A stretch of DNA of 64,000 nt from an uncultured Roseobacter sp. (GCF_947499265.1 NZ_CANMNK010000006.1:372001-436000); one strand, 5' to 3'. Counted from the stretch's first letter, positions 17,321 through 25,277 are shown. Notes: a model not told the origin generated them from the sequence alone. Numbers and translations: made by a program.

Positions 17321-18190
17321 ATGGCGGACACGACGTTTCAGGCGGATGGCCTGTCGCAGGTGCAGGACAGCTACGCGCGGCTGATCCGGACGCGCCGCAT
17401 GTGGAACGCCGCCATGCTGGCGCTTTTCATTGCTTTGCTCATGGCCGGTTTCATGACCGCAGATGCACGCAATGCGGGCGGTTTCTGGGACGGTGTCACC
17501 CATGTTTTTGACTTCCCTGCAGAGGTTATTGGTGAGGCCTGGGAGAAATCTCATCTGCTGCCCGGGCATTTCCTCAAATATTTCCCGTCGCTGATCGAAA
17601 CCATCAACATCGCCGCCGCCGCGACGCTTGTCGGTGTCATTGCGGGGACAGTCCTGTCTTTGTTGTCGACACGCGGGCTGGCACGCTGGCCGTCCCTGGT
17701 GGGCGTCTTTCGCCGCATCAGCGATATCCTGCGGGCCATTCCGGAGATCGTGATTGCCTTGGTGCTGATTTTCGTTCTGGGCGCCGGGCCCGTGCCCGCC
17801 ATGATTGCCATCGCGTTGCACACCGCCGGGGCGATTGGAAAGCTCTATTCGGAGGTGAATGAAAATGCCTCCCTCAAACCGGTGGAAGGCCTCGCCTCCG
17901 TTGGCGCGAACTGGACACAACGCATGTTGCTGGGGATCGTGCCGCAGGTCGCCCCGAACTACCTCAGCTATGCCTTGCTGCGGTTCGAGATCAATATCCG
18001 CGCCTCGGCCATTCTCGGCTTTGTGGGGGCGGGCGGCATTGGCTACGACCTCAAGAACGCCATGAGTTGGGGGCAGGGCAAGTTCGACGAGGCCGGTGCC
18101 ATCTTCATCCTGCTCTTTGCCGCCATCGTCCTTTTTGATCAGCTGTCTTCTTACGCCCGTCACCGTCTGACAACCGGAGCCCGCCCATGA
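17321..18190 (+). CDS. phnE: Phosphonate ABC transporter permease PhnE (first)
   Basis: Inner-membrane permease of 289 residues with about six helices and the BPD_transp_1 fold. The permease-ATPase contact loop is in LKPVEGLASVGANWTQRMLLGIVPQVAPNY, where the EGLASVGA motif is typical of PhnE. An N-terminal cytoplasmic segment of about 30 residues precedes the first helix. The stop overlaps the second permease start by 4 bp (ATGA), so the two are probably made together and form a heterodimeric channel. Confidence 0.95.
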   Translation: MADTTFQADGLSQVQDSYARLIRTRRMWNAAMLALFIALLMAGFMTADARNAGGFWDGVTHVFDFPAEVIGEAWEKSHLLPGHFLKYFPSLIETINIAAAATLVGVIAGTVLSLLSTRGLARWPSLVGVFRRISDILRAIPEIVIALVLIFVLGAGPVPAMIAIALHTAGAIGKLYSEVNENASLKPVEGLASVGANWTQRMLLGIVPQVAPNYLSYALLRFEINIRASAILGFVGAGGIGYDLKNAMSWGQGKFDEAGAIFILLFAAIVLFDQLSSYARHRLTTGARP

Positions 18191-19482
18191 GCGATGCCGC
18201 CATCCTGACCGAAACGCGGGGCCTTTTTCGGCGCAAGCGTCTGATTGCTGCCGCCCTTCCAGCGATCGTTCTGGCCTACCTGATCTACATCTTCTTTGCC
18301 TTTGGCGTGCCAGACATGATCCGCACCGCCGATACTAAAAACGCGCGTATTCTGGTCTCTGACAGCTACAGCCACAAGGTCCACGTGACCCGTGATAATC
18401 GCGACGGCAGCGTTGATGTCGCCATTGAGGGGGAGCGCAAAGGCCGCTACCCGGCAGGTGCGGCACCCGCTTGGGTGACGCTGGGCGATATGACGGAAAT
18501 CGACCTAGAGGATGGGCACCTTATCACCTTCGGCCCGGAACTGATCACCTATGACATCCCCGGATACGGGCGGATCACGGCACAGCCGGGTAACCGCGGG
18601 GTGAATGCGGAACTGCCACCGGGAGATGTGCCGGATTGGATCAACGCCTCGAAAAACCGACTGTCGATTACAACTGGCGCGGGCCGTCTGACGATCACCC
18701 GAAACCGCTCGGAAGTATTCCGCTATTTCAATGGCTGGGAGCTGTTTTTCTTTACCCTCGACAGCCCGTTTCACGGCCTGGGGCCGGGCGAGGTGCTGTC
18801 GCGGGCGATGGCCGGTGATGCCGCTGCGATCTGGCGTGACTTCTGGACCAACAAGATGTGGCGTCATTCCGATGTGGCCTGGGCGATCTTTGAGACCATC
18901 CTGATGGCCTTTTTGGGCACTGTGGGGGCGGCAATCATTGCGCTGCCTTTGGCTTTTCTGGCCGCGCGGAACTTCACCCCTCTGGGGGCGGCACGTTTTG
19001 CCGCGCGACGCCTGTTCGATTTCCTGCGCGGCGTGGATGGGTTGATCTGGACCGTCGTGCTCAGCCGCGCCTTTGGCCCCGGTCCGATGACTGGCGCGCT
19101 GGCGATTTTGCTCACGGATTCCGGAACCTTCGGCAAGATCTTTTCCGAAGCGTTGGAAAACGTGGACGACAGGCAGATCGAAGGCATCCGCTCCACTGGT
19201 GCCAGACCGCTGCAGCGCTACCGTTTTGGCGTGATCCCGCAGGTCACCCCGATCCTGCTCAGCCAGATCCTGTATTATCTGGAATCCAACGTCCGCTCCG
19301 CCACGATCATCGGTGCCATTACCGGCGGCGGGATCGGTCTGTTGCTGACCCAGGCCATCATCACCCAGAAGGATTGGGAAGAGGTCAGCTATTACATCGT
19401 GCTGATCATCCTGATGGTCATGCTGATGGACACACTATCAGGCTGGCTGCGCCGACGTTTGATCCACGGGAAACCGGCATGA
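18187..19482 (+). CDS. phnE: Phosphonate ABC transporter permease PhnE (second, with large periplasmic insert)
   Basis: Permease of 431 residues, about 150 longer than phnE1. After a first helix (about 19-40) comes a soluble stretch of some 140-150 residues (about 45-190; KVHVTRDNRDGSVDVAIEGE, LEDGHLITFGPELITYDIPGYG), predicted periplasmic, then the permease core with the contact motif EGIRSTGARPLQRYRFGVIPQ. The insert looks beta-rich and has no clear family match for me. The gene overlaps phnE1 by 4 bp upstream and the acyltransferase gene by 4 bp downstream. Confidence 0.93.
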   Translation: MSDAAILTETRGLFRRKRLIAAALPAIVLAYLIYIFFAFGVPDMIRTADTKNARILVSDSYSHKVHVTRDNRDGSVDVAIEGERKGRYPAGAAPAWVTLGDMTEIDLEDGHLITFGPELITYDIPGYGRITAQPGNRGVNAELPPGDVPDWINASKNRLSITTGAGRLTITRNRSEVFRYFNGWELFFFTLDSPFHGLGPGEVLSRAMAGDAAAIWRDFWTNKMWRHSDVAWAIFETILMAFLGTVGAAIIALPLAFLAARNFTPLGAARFAARRLFDFLRGVDGLIWTVVLSRAFGPGPMTGALAILLTDSGTFGKIFSEALENVDDRQIEGIRSTGARPLQRYRFGVIPQVTPILLSQILYYLESNVRSATIIGAITGGGIGLLLTQAIITQKDWEEVSYYIVLIILMVMLMDTLSGWLRRRLIHGKPA

Positions 19483-20093
19483 AGCTGGCAGGCGACGCAC
19501 CGGTCCTGCAGGCCGACTGCGATGTGGTGGAGGTGCAATTCGGCCGTTTCGTTGAAATCGGGGCAGGCAGCCGCGTCGCCTACAGCATGATCGGCGATTA
19601 TTCCTATTGTGACCGGGTGTGCGATATCGCGAATGCGGATGTGGGCAAATTTGCAAACATCGCCAGCTTTGTGCGCATCGGGGCGACGGACCACCCTATG
19701 GATCGCGCGTCGCTGCACCACTTCATGTACCGATCCTCTGATTACTGGGACGACGCGGATCATGATGCCGACTGGTTTGCCCATCGCCGCGCACGGCGCG
19801 CGACAATCGGGCATGACACCTGGATCGGACATAATGCGCAGATCAAGCCCGAGGTGACGGTCGGCCATGGCGCCGTGGTTGCCTCGGGGGCCATTGTCAC
19901 CAGATCGGTGGATCCTTACACCATCGTCGCCGGGGTGCCCGCCAAGCCCATCCGAGACAGGCAGCCGGTGGCAATCGCGGACCGCATGGTGGCGCTGGCG
20001 TGGTGGGATTGGGACCATGACCGCTTGCGGGATGCGCTTGAAGATTTCCGCGCCTTGCCTGCCGACGCCTTTCTGGAGAAATACGAACGCTAG
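19479..20093 (+). CDS. Hexapeptide-repeat acyltransferase of the phosphonate operon
   Basis: Left-handed beta-helix acyltransferase (xenobiotic acyltransferase type), 204 residues. Hexapeptide repeats run from about 15 to 60 (GRFVEIGAGSRVAYSMIGDYSY) and 105-155 (ATIGHDTWIGHNAQIKPEVTVGHGAVVASGAIV), ending in the usual VAGVPAKPIRDR. The start at 19479 overlaps the phnE2 stop (ATGA). It occupies the place of phnO in other operons but is unrelated to the GNAT-type PhnO; it may acetylate aminoalkylphosphonates or a detoxification substrate (inference). Only 3 bp separate its end from the convergent PhnM-like gene. Confidence 0.88.
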   Translation: MKLAGDAPVLQADCDVVEVQFGRFVEIGAGSRVAYSMIGDYSYCDRVCDIANADVGKFANIASFVRIGATDHPMDRASLHHFMYRSSDYWDDADHDADWFAHRRARRATIGHDTWIGHNAQIKPEVTVGHGAVVASGAIVTRSVDPYTIVAGVPAKPIRDRQPVAIADRMVALAWWDWDHDRLRDALEDFRALPADAFLEKYER

Positions 20094-20096
20094 CGG

Positions 20097-21272
20097 CTAT
20101 TCCGCCGCATGCGCAAGCGGGCGGGCCTCCGTGATGAACCGTTGGCCCAATTCTCCGCTCAGATGGGCCAATCGCCCCTGAGAGATCGTCGCTGCAATCC
20201 GGTGCGTTGCCTTGTCGACCACCACCAGATCCGCGCGTTTGCCGGGGGTCAGTGTGCCACGATCCGCCAAGCCCAAAATTTCCGCAGGCCGTGCGGAGAT
20301 CAACGCCCAGGCGCGCGCCAAATCCAACGCACCGCTTTGCATTAGGGAAAATGCCGCCTGCGCCAGCGACGGGTAGTGGTAGTCGGAGACAAGAGCGTCG
20401 CAATCGCCCGTTTTGATCAGGTCCAGCGCTGCGATATTGCCGGATTGCGACCCGCCCCGCACCACATTCGGGGCGCCCATCAAGACCGGGTTGCGCAAAG
20501 AGCGTGCGGCCCGCGCAGCTGTCTGCGAGGTCGGGAATTCACAGATGGTTGCACCCATTTCATTGAAATAGCAGCGGGTTTCCGCGGTACTGTCGTCATG
20601 GCTGCCGTATCTGATCCCCTTGGCATCAAAGAAAGAAGCCAGATTGCAGAGATAGCGCGGCACGCGCGGCGATTGTATGTAGGCATCATCGACAATGCGC
20701 ATGTGCTCTTCCGGCGTGCGCCCGGCCTTCTTCGCCCACCCCAAAATCTCCTCGGGCTTGTCCTTGGCCATTTGCCGCGCTTCGGGCAGGTGGTTGTTGA
20801 AGACGGCGTAATCCACCTCGAAATCCGCGATGGTTTTGACCAGCGTCTCGAATGTCTCAACCGTATGGGTCTCGATGCGCAGCTGGATGCGCAAATCGAC
20901 CATGGCGTGGGGGCGATAGTCCTGCAGCGCGTTCAGCAGTCTTATGGTGAAGTCCGGCCCGCGTAGCCCGCCCTCCCAGGACCAGCTTTGCGCCATCCAG
21001 GCCGTTGTGATGCCATGGCAGGCCGCATCGCAGTCGGTTGCGCGCAGCGCCTGATCCAGTGGGAAGACCGCCGAGAAACGGGGGGCGATTTGACGTTCGA
21101 ACGCATCACCATGTAGGTCGATGATCCCAGGCAATACGTAAGCGCCCTGCAGATCGATCTCACGCCCGAGTCGATCAGAAATAACGCCCTCTCGGAACGA
21201 CAGAGGTCGGTCTGCCAATCCATCCGGTCCCAGGACGGTCGCACCTGTAAAGGTGATCGGGGGAAGTGTCAT
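20097..21272 (-). CDS. PhnM-like amidohydrolase paralog (divergent)
   Basis: Amidohydrolase of 391 residues related to PhnM, the enzyme releasing pyrophosphate from ribose 1-methylphosphonate 5-triphosphate. It keeps LPGIIDLHGDAFERQ (metal ligand His54), SHDD (224-227), MGAPNVVRGGS and SDYHYP, but differs from the canonical phnM at 27994 in key places: ELHTDN becomes DLHGDA, DHTPGQRQF becomes NNHLPEARQM, and GGSHSGN becomes GGSQSGN. These changes suggest a different substrate or step. A Pho box-like repeat lies about 50 bp upstream and phnF lies just beyond it on the same strand. Annotation pipelines would probably also call it phnM. Confidence 0.85.
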   Translation of the reverse strand: MTLPPITFTGATVLGPDGLADRPLSFREGVISDRLGREIDLQGAYVLPGIIDLHGDAFERQIAPRFSAVFPLDQALRATDCDAACHGITTAWMAQSWSWEGGLRGPDFTIRLLNALQDYRPHAMVDLRIQLRIETHTVETFETLVKTIADFEVDYAVFNNHLPEARQMAKDKPEEILGWAKKAGRTPEEHMRIVDDAYIQSPRVPRYLCNLASFFDAKGIRYGSHDDSTAETRCYFNEMGATICEFPTSQTAARAARSLRNPVLMGAPNVVRGGSQSGNIAALDLIKTGDCDALVSDYHYPSLAQAAFSLMQSGALDLARAWALISARPAEILGLADRGTLTPGKRADLVVVDKATHRIAATISQGRLAHLSGELGQRFITEARPLAHAAE

Positions 21273-21320
21273 TTGCGGTCGCTGCTCAGAGGGTCGTTTT
21301 TGCCTTCATGGCAGAAAACA

Positions 21321-21338
21321 GCGACAGCTTTGTGACAA
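21321..21338 (-). promoter_or_regulatory. Pho box-like repeat upstream of the PhnM-like paralog
   Basis: On the minus strand: TTGTCAC-AAAG-CTGTCGC, two 7-mers separated by 4 bp, in the 71-bp gap between phnF and the PhnM-like gene and pointing at the latter (start 21272). It implies that this gene has its own phosphate-responsive promoter. Confidence 0.5.
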
Positions 21339-21343
21339 GGGTG

Positions 21344-22069
21344 TCAGGGATCGTTCAGCGTCAGCGTCACCCGGTCGCCGACAAACCACGTGCGCCCGTA
21401 TTCGACAGGTGCGCCCGCCAGATCGACGTTGACACTGACGGACCGCAAGATCGGCGCGCCTTCTTCAATGCGCAGTAGGCCAGCTTGCGTCGCTGTAGCG
21501 CGTTTGGCGGTGAGGCGGGTCCAGGCGCGCGTGTAATCGGTCACGCCATCGGCGCGCATGGCCTGCGTCACGGAGCCTGCTTCGGTCAGGGCCTGCGGCA
21601 GATTGGCGAAACGACCTGCCGGAAACACGCTTTGGAAAAGCGCCAGCGGCATCCCGTCTGCCAGCGACAGCCCCTCGTAGCAATGCACCATCTCTTGTGG
21701 TTCCAGGTCCAGCGCCTCGGCTTCGGCCGCCGCGGCCCGGCGCGTGGTGACGTCCAGCACCTCTTTGGCCGGGGTGCGCCCGGCGGCTGTGATGTTCTGG
21801 TGAAACCGCACCCGTTTGCCGATGGGATAATCGGTGGGCGTGCCGGTCACGAAAACACCGGCGCCCCGACGCGAGACCACCAGCCCCTGCGTTGCCATTT
21901 CGGCCAGAGCGTGGCGGACCGTGTGGCGGTTCACCCCAAACCGTCGCGACAGCGCAGCCTCGGTCGGCAGTTTATCCCCGGTGGCGTAGATGCCTTCGGA
22001 GATTTCACCGCTGAGGGCTGTAAAGATCGCCCGCCAGATCGGTGTTTTCGAGGAGGTGTAGTGGTTCAT
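21344..22069 (-). CDS. phnF: GntR-family phosphonate regulator
   Basis: HutC-subfamily GntR regulator of 241 residues. The N-terminal winged helix (about 8-75) shows GEISEGIYATGDKLPTEAALSRRFGVNRHTVRHAL; the C-terminal UTRA ligand domain runs from about 90 to 238 (EEGAPILRSVSVNVDLAGAPVEYG). It is divergent from phnG, and the 92-bp gap contains three TTGTCTAG-like boxes, the likely operators. It probably represses phnGHIJKLN and itself until a phosphonate or a pathway intermediate binds. Confidence 0.93.
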   Translation of the reverse strand: MNHYTSSKTPIWRAIFTALSGEISEGIYATGDKLPTEAALSRRFGVNRHTVRHALAEMATQGLVVSRRGAGVFVTGTPTDYPIGKRVRFHQNITAAGRTPAKEVLDVTTRRAAAAEAEALDLEPQEMVHCYEGLSLADGMPLALFQSVFPAGRFANLPQALTEAGSVTQAMRADGVTDYTRAWTRLTAKRATATQAGLLRIEEGAPILRSVSVNVDLAGAPVEYGRTWFVGDRVTLTLNDP

Positions 22070-22124
22070 GTCATCAAATCTTCATGCTGGTCGGGATTGC
22101 GTAAAACATCGCGCTGGGCTATAT

Positions 22125-22161
22125 TTGTCTAGTTGTATAGTAAATCTCAAGAGTTGTCTAC
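22125..22161 (+). promoter_or_regulatory. Tandem TTGTCTAG-like boxes in the phnF-phnG gap
   Basis: TTGTCTAG (22125-22132) abuts TTGTATAG (22133-22140), and TTGTCTAC (22154-22161) ends at the base before the phnG ATG. GntR/HutC regulators bind GT- and TA-rich sites of this size. The first two also overlap TA-rich sequence suited to a -10 element. Confidence 0.5.
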
Positions 22162-22626
22162 ATGGCGCAGGCGATCAAACAGACCGAAGAAAAGCTGGAC
22201 CGAAAAGAATGGATGAGCCTGCTGGCGAAAGCGCCAGCAGATCGTCTTGCAGAGCTATGGGCTGCCGCAGATTCTGCGCCGGAGCACGTGTTTCTGCGGG
22301 CACCGGAGCAGGGGGCCGTGATGGTGCGCGGCCGCACCGGGGCCACGGGCGCGCCCTTCAATCTGGGCGAAATGACCGTGACGCGCTGCACCGCTAGGCT
22401 TTCGGATGGCACGGTGGGGCATGGGTACGTGCAGGGCCGCGACAAGACCAAGGCGGTGACTGCCGCGCTGATCGATGCGCTGATGCAGACCGACCAGGCG
22501 CACGTCATCCACGATGCCATTCTGATGCCGCTCCGGGAAAATGCGGAGGCCGCCGCCCAGGCCAAAGCGGCCAAGGCGGCAGCCACTAAAGTGGAGTTTT
22601 TCACACTCGTGCGAGGAGAAGACTGA
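22162..22626 (+). CDS. phnG: C-P lyase core subunit PhnG
   Basis: Subunit of the PhnGHIJ carbon-phosphorus lyase core complex, 154 residues. Family features: DRKEWMSLLAKA at the N-terminus, the VMVRGRTGATGAPFNLGEMTVTRC segment and GHGYVQGRDKTKA. With PhnI and PhnH/PhnL it takes part in transferring the phosphonate to the ribose C1 of ATP. First gene of phnGHIJKLN; its stop overlaps phnH by one base (TGATG). Confidence 0.97.
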   Translation: MAQAIKQTEEKLDRKEWMSLLAKAPADRLAELWAAADSAPEHVFLRAPEQGAVMVRGRTGATGAPFNLGEMTVTRCTARLSDGTVGHGYVQGRDKTKAVTAALIDALMQTDQAHVIHDAILMPLRENAEAAAQAKAAKAAATKVEFFTLVRGED

Positions 22627-23189
22627 TGGCGTCCGAGGCTCTGACCGGGGGCTTTGCCAATGCGCCCCATGCTGCCGCAATCGCCTTTCGCGGTGCGATG
22701 CGGGCCATGGCGATGCCAGGTGTCATCGAACATATCGAGGGCGCGGCGGGACCCGCGCCGCTCTCCCCTGCCGCCTCGGCCTTGCTCTTGACGCTCTGTG
22801 ATCCGGAAACGCCGATCTATCTGGCGGGCATACATGACACGGCTGCGGTGCGTGACTGGATTACCTTTCATACCGGCGCGCCGCTCACCGACCGGGCGCG
22901 GGCGATGTTTGCTCTTGGCACATGGGATGCACTGGCCCCGCATGACGCCTATGCGATTGGCACGTCGGAATATCCGGATCGGGCCGCCACGCTCATTGTC
23001 GAGATGCCTGCGCTGACAGCAGAAGGCGCGCGCCTGACAGGGCCGGGCATCGAAAAGGAGGCCGCTTTGAACCTGCCCGACATTCCGTTCTGCCAGGCCA
23101 ATGCGGCGCTCTACCCGCTGGGCGTTGATCTATTTCTCACCCATGGCAACGCGGTGGCGGCCTTGCCCAGATCGACAAAGGTGCGCTGA
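22626..23189 (+). CDS. phnH: C-P lyase core subunit PhnH
   Basis: Core subunit of the C-P lyase complex, 187 residues, required for the phosphonate-ribosyl transfer step. Recognisable parts: GGFANAPHAAAIAFRGAMRAMAMPG, GTSEYPDRAATLI and LTGPGIEKEAALN. Overlaps phnG and phnI by one base at each end, a tight translational chain. Confidence 0.96.
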   Translation: MASEALTGGFANAPHAAAIAFRGAMRAMAMPGVIEHIEGAAGPAPLSPAASALLLTLCDPETPIYLAGIHDTAAVRDWITFHTGAPLTDRARAMFALGTWDALAPHDAYAIGTSEYPDRAATLIVEMPALTAEGARLTGPGIEKEAALNLPDIPFCQANAALYPLGVDLFLTHGNAVAALPRSTKVR

Positions 23190-24274
23190 TGTATGTTGCA
23201 GTAAAAGGCGGCGAGCGGGCCATCGACAATGCGCACGCGCTGCTCGCCGAGAAACGCCGGGGCGATACCGCCATCGCCGAATTGAGCATCGCGCAAATTC
23301 GCGAACAGCTCAGCCTCGCGGTCAACCGAGTGATGGCCGAAGGATCCCTTTATGACCCTGACCTTGCGGCATTGGCGATCAAGCAGGCGCAGGGCGATCT
23401 GATCGAGGCGATCTTTCTGATCCGGGCCTATCGCACGACATTGCCACGATTTGGCGCCTCTGAACCCATGGATACGGGCAAGATGGCCTGTACCCGCCGC
23501 GTTTCGGCGACGTTCAAGGATGCGCCCGGGGGCCAGGTTCTGGGGCCGACCTTTGACTACACCCATCGATTGCTGGACTTCAAACTGATGGCAGAGGGTG
23601 ACGTGGCGGAGGCGGAGACGGGCACACCACGCAGGGAGCCCACGCCCCACATCACCGAATTTCTCAATGCCGAAGGGCTGATCCAGCAAGAGGCCCCATC
23701 GGATGAAACGCCCGGCGATCTGACGCGCGAACCGCTGGAATTGCCAGCTGCCCGACCCTTGCGATTGCAATCGCTGACACGGGGCGATGAAGGGTTTATT
23801 CTGGGTATGGCCTATTCCACGCAACGCGGCTACGCGCGCAATCACGCCTTTGTCGGGGAGCTGCGCATCGGTTCGGTGCCTGTGGAAATGGACATCCCCG
23901 AGCTTGGGTTTTCAATCGAGATTGGCGAGATAGAGGTCAGCGAATGCGAGACCGTGAACCAGTTCAAGGGCTCCAAGTCTGAGCCGCCGCAATTCACCCG
24001 CGGGTATGGTCTGATTTTTGGCCAATCGGAGCGCAAAGCGATTTCAATGGCTTTGGTGGACCGTGCCCTGCGCTGGAAGGAATTGGGCGAGGACGACATG
24101 GGCGCCCCGGCACAGGACGAGGAATTTGTTCTCTACCACGCGGATAACATCCAGGCGACGGGGTTTCTGGAGCATATCAAGCTGCCGCACTACGTGGATT
24201 TTCAGGCAGAGCTGGAGTTGGTGCGAAAAATGCGTGCCGAAGCACAGACCGGGCTACAGGAGGCTGCGGAGTGA
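23189..24274 (+). CDS. phnI: C-P lyase core subunit PhnI
   Basis: Core subunit with nucleosidase-type activity that, with PhnG, PhnH and PhnL, makes ribose 1-phosphonate 5-triphosphate. 361 residues. Signature parts: MYVAVKGGERAIDNAH, RRVSATFKDAPGGQVLGPTFDYTHRLLDF, GYARNHAFVGELR and the C-terminal EEFVLYHADNIQATGFLEHIKLPHYVDF. Its stop TGA lies inside a GTGA that could start the next small frame (24271-24426). Confidence 0.97.
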   Translation: MYVAVKGGERAIDNAHALLAEKRRGDTAIAELSIAQIREQLSLAVNRVMAEGSLYDPDLAALAIKQAQGDLIEAIFLIRAYRTTLPRFGASEPMDTGKMACTRRVSATFKDAPGGQVLGPTFDYTHRLLDFKLMAEGDVAEAETGTPRREPTPHITEFLNAEGLIQQEAPSDETPGDLTREPLELPAARPLRLQSLTRGDEGFILGMAYSTQRGYARNHAFVGELRIGSVPVEMDIPELGFSIEIGEIEVSECETVNQFKGSKSEPPQFTRGYGLIFGQSERKAISMALVDRALRWKELGEDDMGAPAQDEEFVLYHADNIQATGFLEHIKLPHYVDFQAELELVRKMRAEAQTGLQEAAE

Positions 24275-24426
24275 GCTTACTGGCCGTTCTTGTCGTTTTT
24301 GTCGCGCGGGTCGCTCCGCCTGCGTTTTCTGTCGAGAATGTAGAGAGCGCAAATCCCAATAACGAAGGCGCAAAATATGGCGGTATCCAAGGCAATAACT
24401 CTGTTTTTATAGGGTCGCAAAAATGA
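24271..24426 (+). CDS. Candidate 51-aa coupled frame between phnI and phnJ
   Basis: A GTG at 24271 overlaps the phnI stop (GTGA), has AGGAGG at 24258-24263 with 7-nt spacing, and opens a 51-codon frame whose TGA overlaps the phnJ ATG (ATGA). The predicted product starts hydrophobic (VSLLAVLVVFVARVAPP) and ends in a polar, Asn/Gly-rich tail. Against it: only about 45% of third positions are G or C by my count, low for this genome, and the opposite strand carries a more protein-like frame. It may be a translational bridge rather than a functional peptide. Confidence 0.35.
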   Translation: MSLLAVLVVFVARVAPPAFSVENVESANPNNEGAKYGGIQGNNSVFIGSQK

Positions 24427-24429
24427 ATA
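24286..24429 (-). CDS. Candidate antisense small membrane protein (47 aa) in the phnI-phnJ gap
   Basis: On the minus strand a TTG near 24415-24429 opens a frame with a clear membrane helix (VIALDTAIFCAFVIGICALYIL), a basic stop-transfer cluster (DRKRRR) and a charged tail (SDPRDKNDKNGQ). About 64% of its third positions are G or C by my count, nearer to neighbouring genes than the plus-strand frame. It lacks an ATG and a clear ribosome site, and lies antisense inside the phn operon; the exact start is uncertain. The topology is what one expects of a real single-pass small protein, so I list it as a candidate. Confidence 0.35.
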
Positions 24430-25277
24430 GTTACAACTTCGCATACTTGGACGAACAAACCAAGCGAATGATCCGGCGGGCGATTTTGAAAGGACTTGCC
24501 GTGCCCGGATACCAGGTGCCCTTCGCCAGCCGCGAAATGCCGATGCCTTACGGGTGGGGCACCGGCGGCGTGCAGGTATCGGCCGCCATCATGACCCCCG
24601 CAGATCGTTTCAAGGTCATCGACCAGGGCTCGGATGACACCACCAATGCGGTCTCGATCCGCCGCTTCTTTGAACGCACTGCCGGTGTGGAGGTGACCGA
24701 AACCACCACAGAGGCCACGGTCATTCAGACGCGACACCGCATTCCGGAAATGCCGCTAACCTCGGGGCAGATCCTTGTCTATCAGGTGCCGATCCCGGAA
24801 CCTCTGCGCTTTCTGGAGCCCTCAGAGGTGGAAACGCGCAAGATGCACAGCCTCGAAGAATACGGGCTGATGCATGTGAAGCTCTACGAAGACATCAGCC
24901 AGCACGGCGCGATTGCCACCGCCTACGCCTATCCGGTCAAGGTGGAGGGGCGGTATGTGATGGATCCATCGCCCATTCCGAAATTCGACAACCCCAAGCT
25001 GGAAAGCCCGGCCATCCAGCTTTTTGGCGCAGGTCGGGAGCAACGGATTTATGCGCTGCCGCCCCATACCAGGGTGGTCAGCCTGGATTTTGAGGATTTC
25101 CCGTTTGAGGCCAACAAGGCCGATGCCGCCTGCGAGCTATGCGCTGCCGATACCAGCTACCTCGACGAGGTGATCATGGATGATGCAGGCCACCGCATGT
25201 TCGTCTGCTCGGACACCGATTTTTGCGCAAGCAGGCGCGCGGCAGGGCACGCTGGTATCCAGGAGGCGGCGATATGA
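24423..25277 (+). CDS. phnJ: Alpha-D-ribose 1-methylphosphonate 5-phosphate C-P lyase
   Basis: Radical SAM enzyme that cuts the carbon-phosphorus bond, giving 5-phosphoribosyl 1,2-cyclic phosphate and the alkane. 284 residues, nearly collinear with E. coli PhnJ. The four cysteines equivalent to the E. coli set are C237, C240, C262 and C268 (CELC, FVCSDTDFC), and the glycyl-radical glycine is G29 in VPGYQVPF. The N-terminus YNFAYLDEQTKRMIRRAILK is strongly conserved. Its stop overlaps phnK (ATGA). An active enzyme is expected. Confidence 0.98.
   Translation: MNSYNFAYLDEQTKRMIRRAILKGLAVPGYQVPFASREMPMPYGWGTGGVQVSAAIMTPADRFKVIDQGSDDTTNAVSIRRFFERTAGVEVTETTTEATVIQTRHRIPEMPLTSGQILVYQVPIPEPLRFLEPSEVETRKMHSLEEYGLMHVKLYEDISQHGAIATAYAYPVKVEGRYVMDPSPIPKFDNPKLESPAIQLFGAGREQRIYALPPHTRVVSLDFEDFPFEANKADAACELCAADTSYLDEVIMDDAGHRMFVCSDTDFCASRRAAGHAGIQEAAI

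Noticed and set aside
19479-20093. phnO
   Set aside because: PhnO is a GNAT acetyltransferase; this protein is a left-handed beta-helix hexapeptide enzyme.
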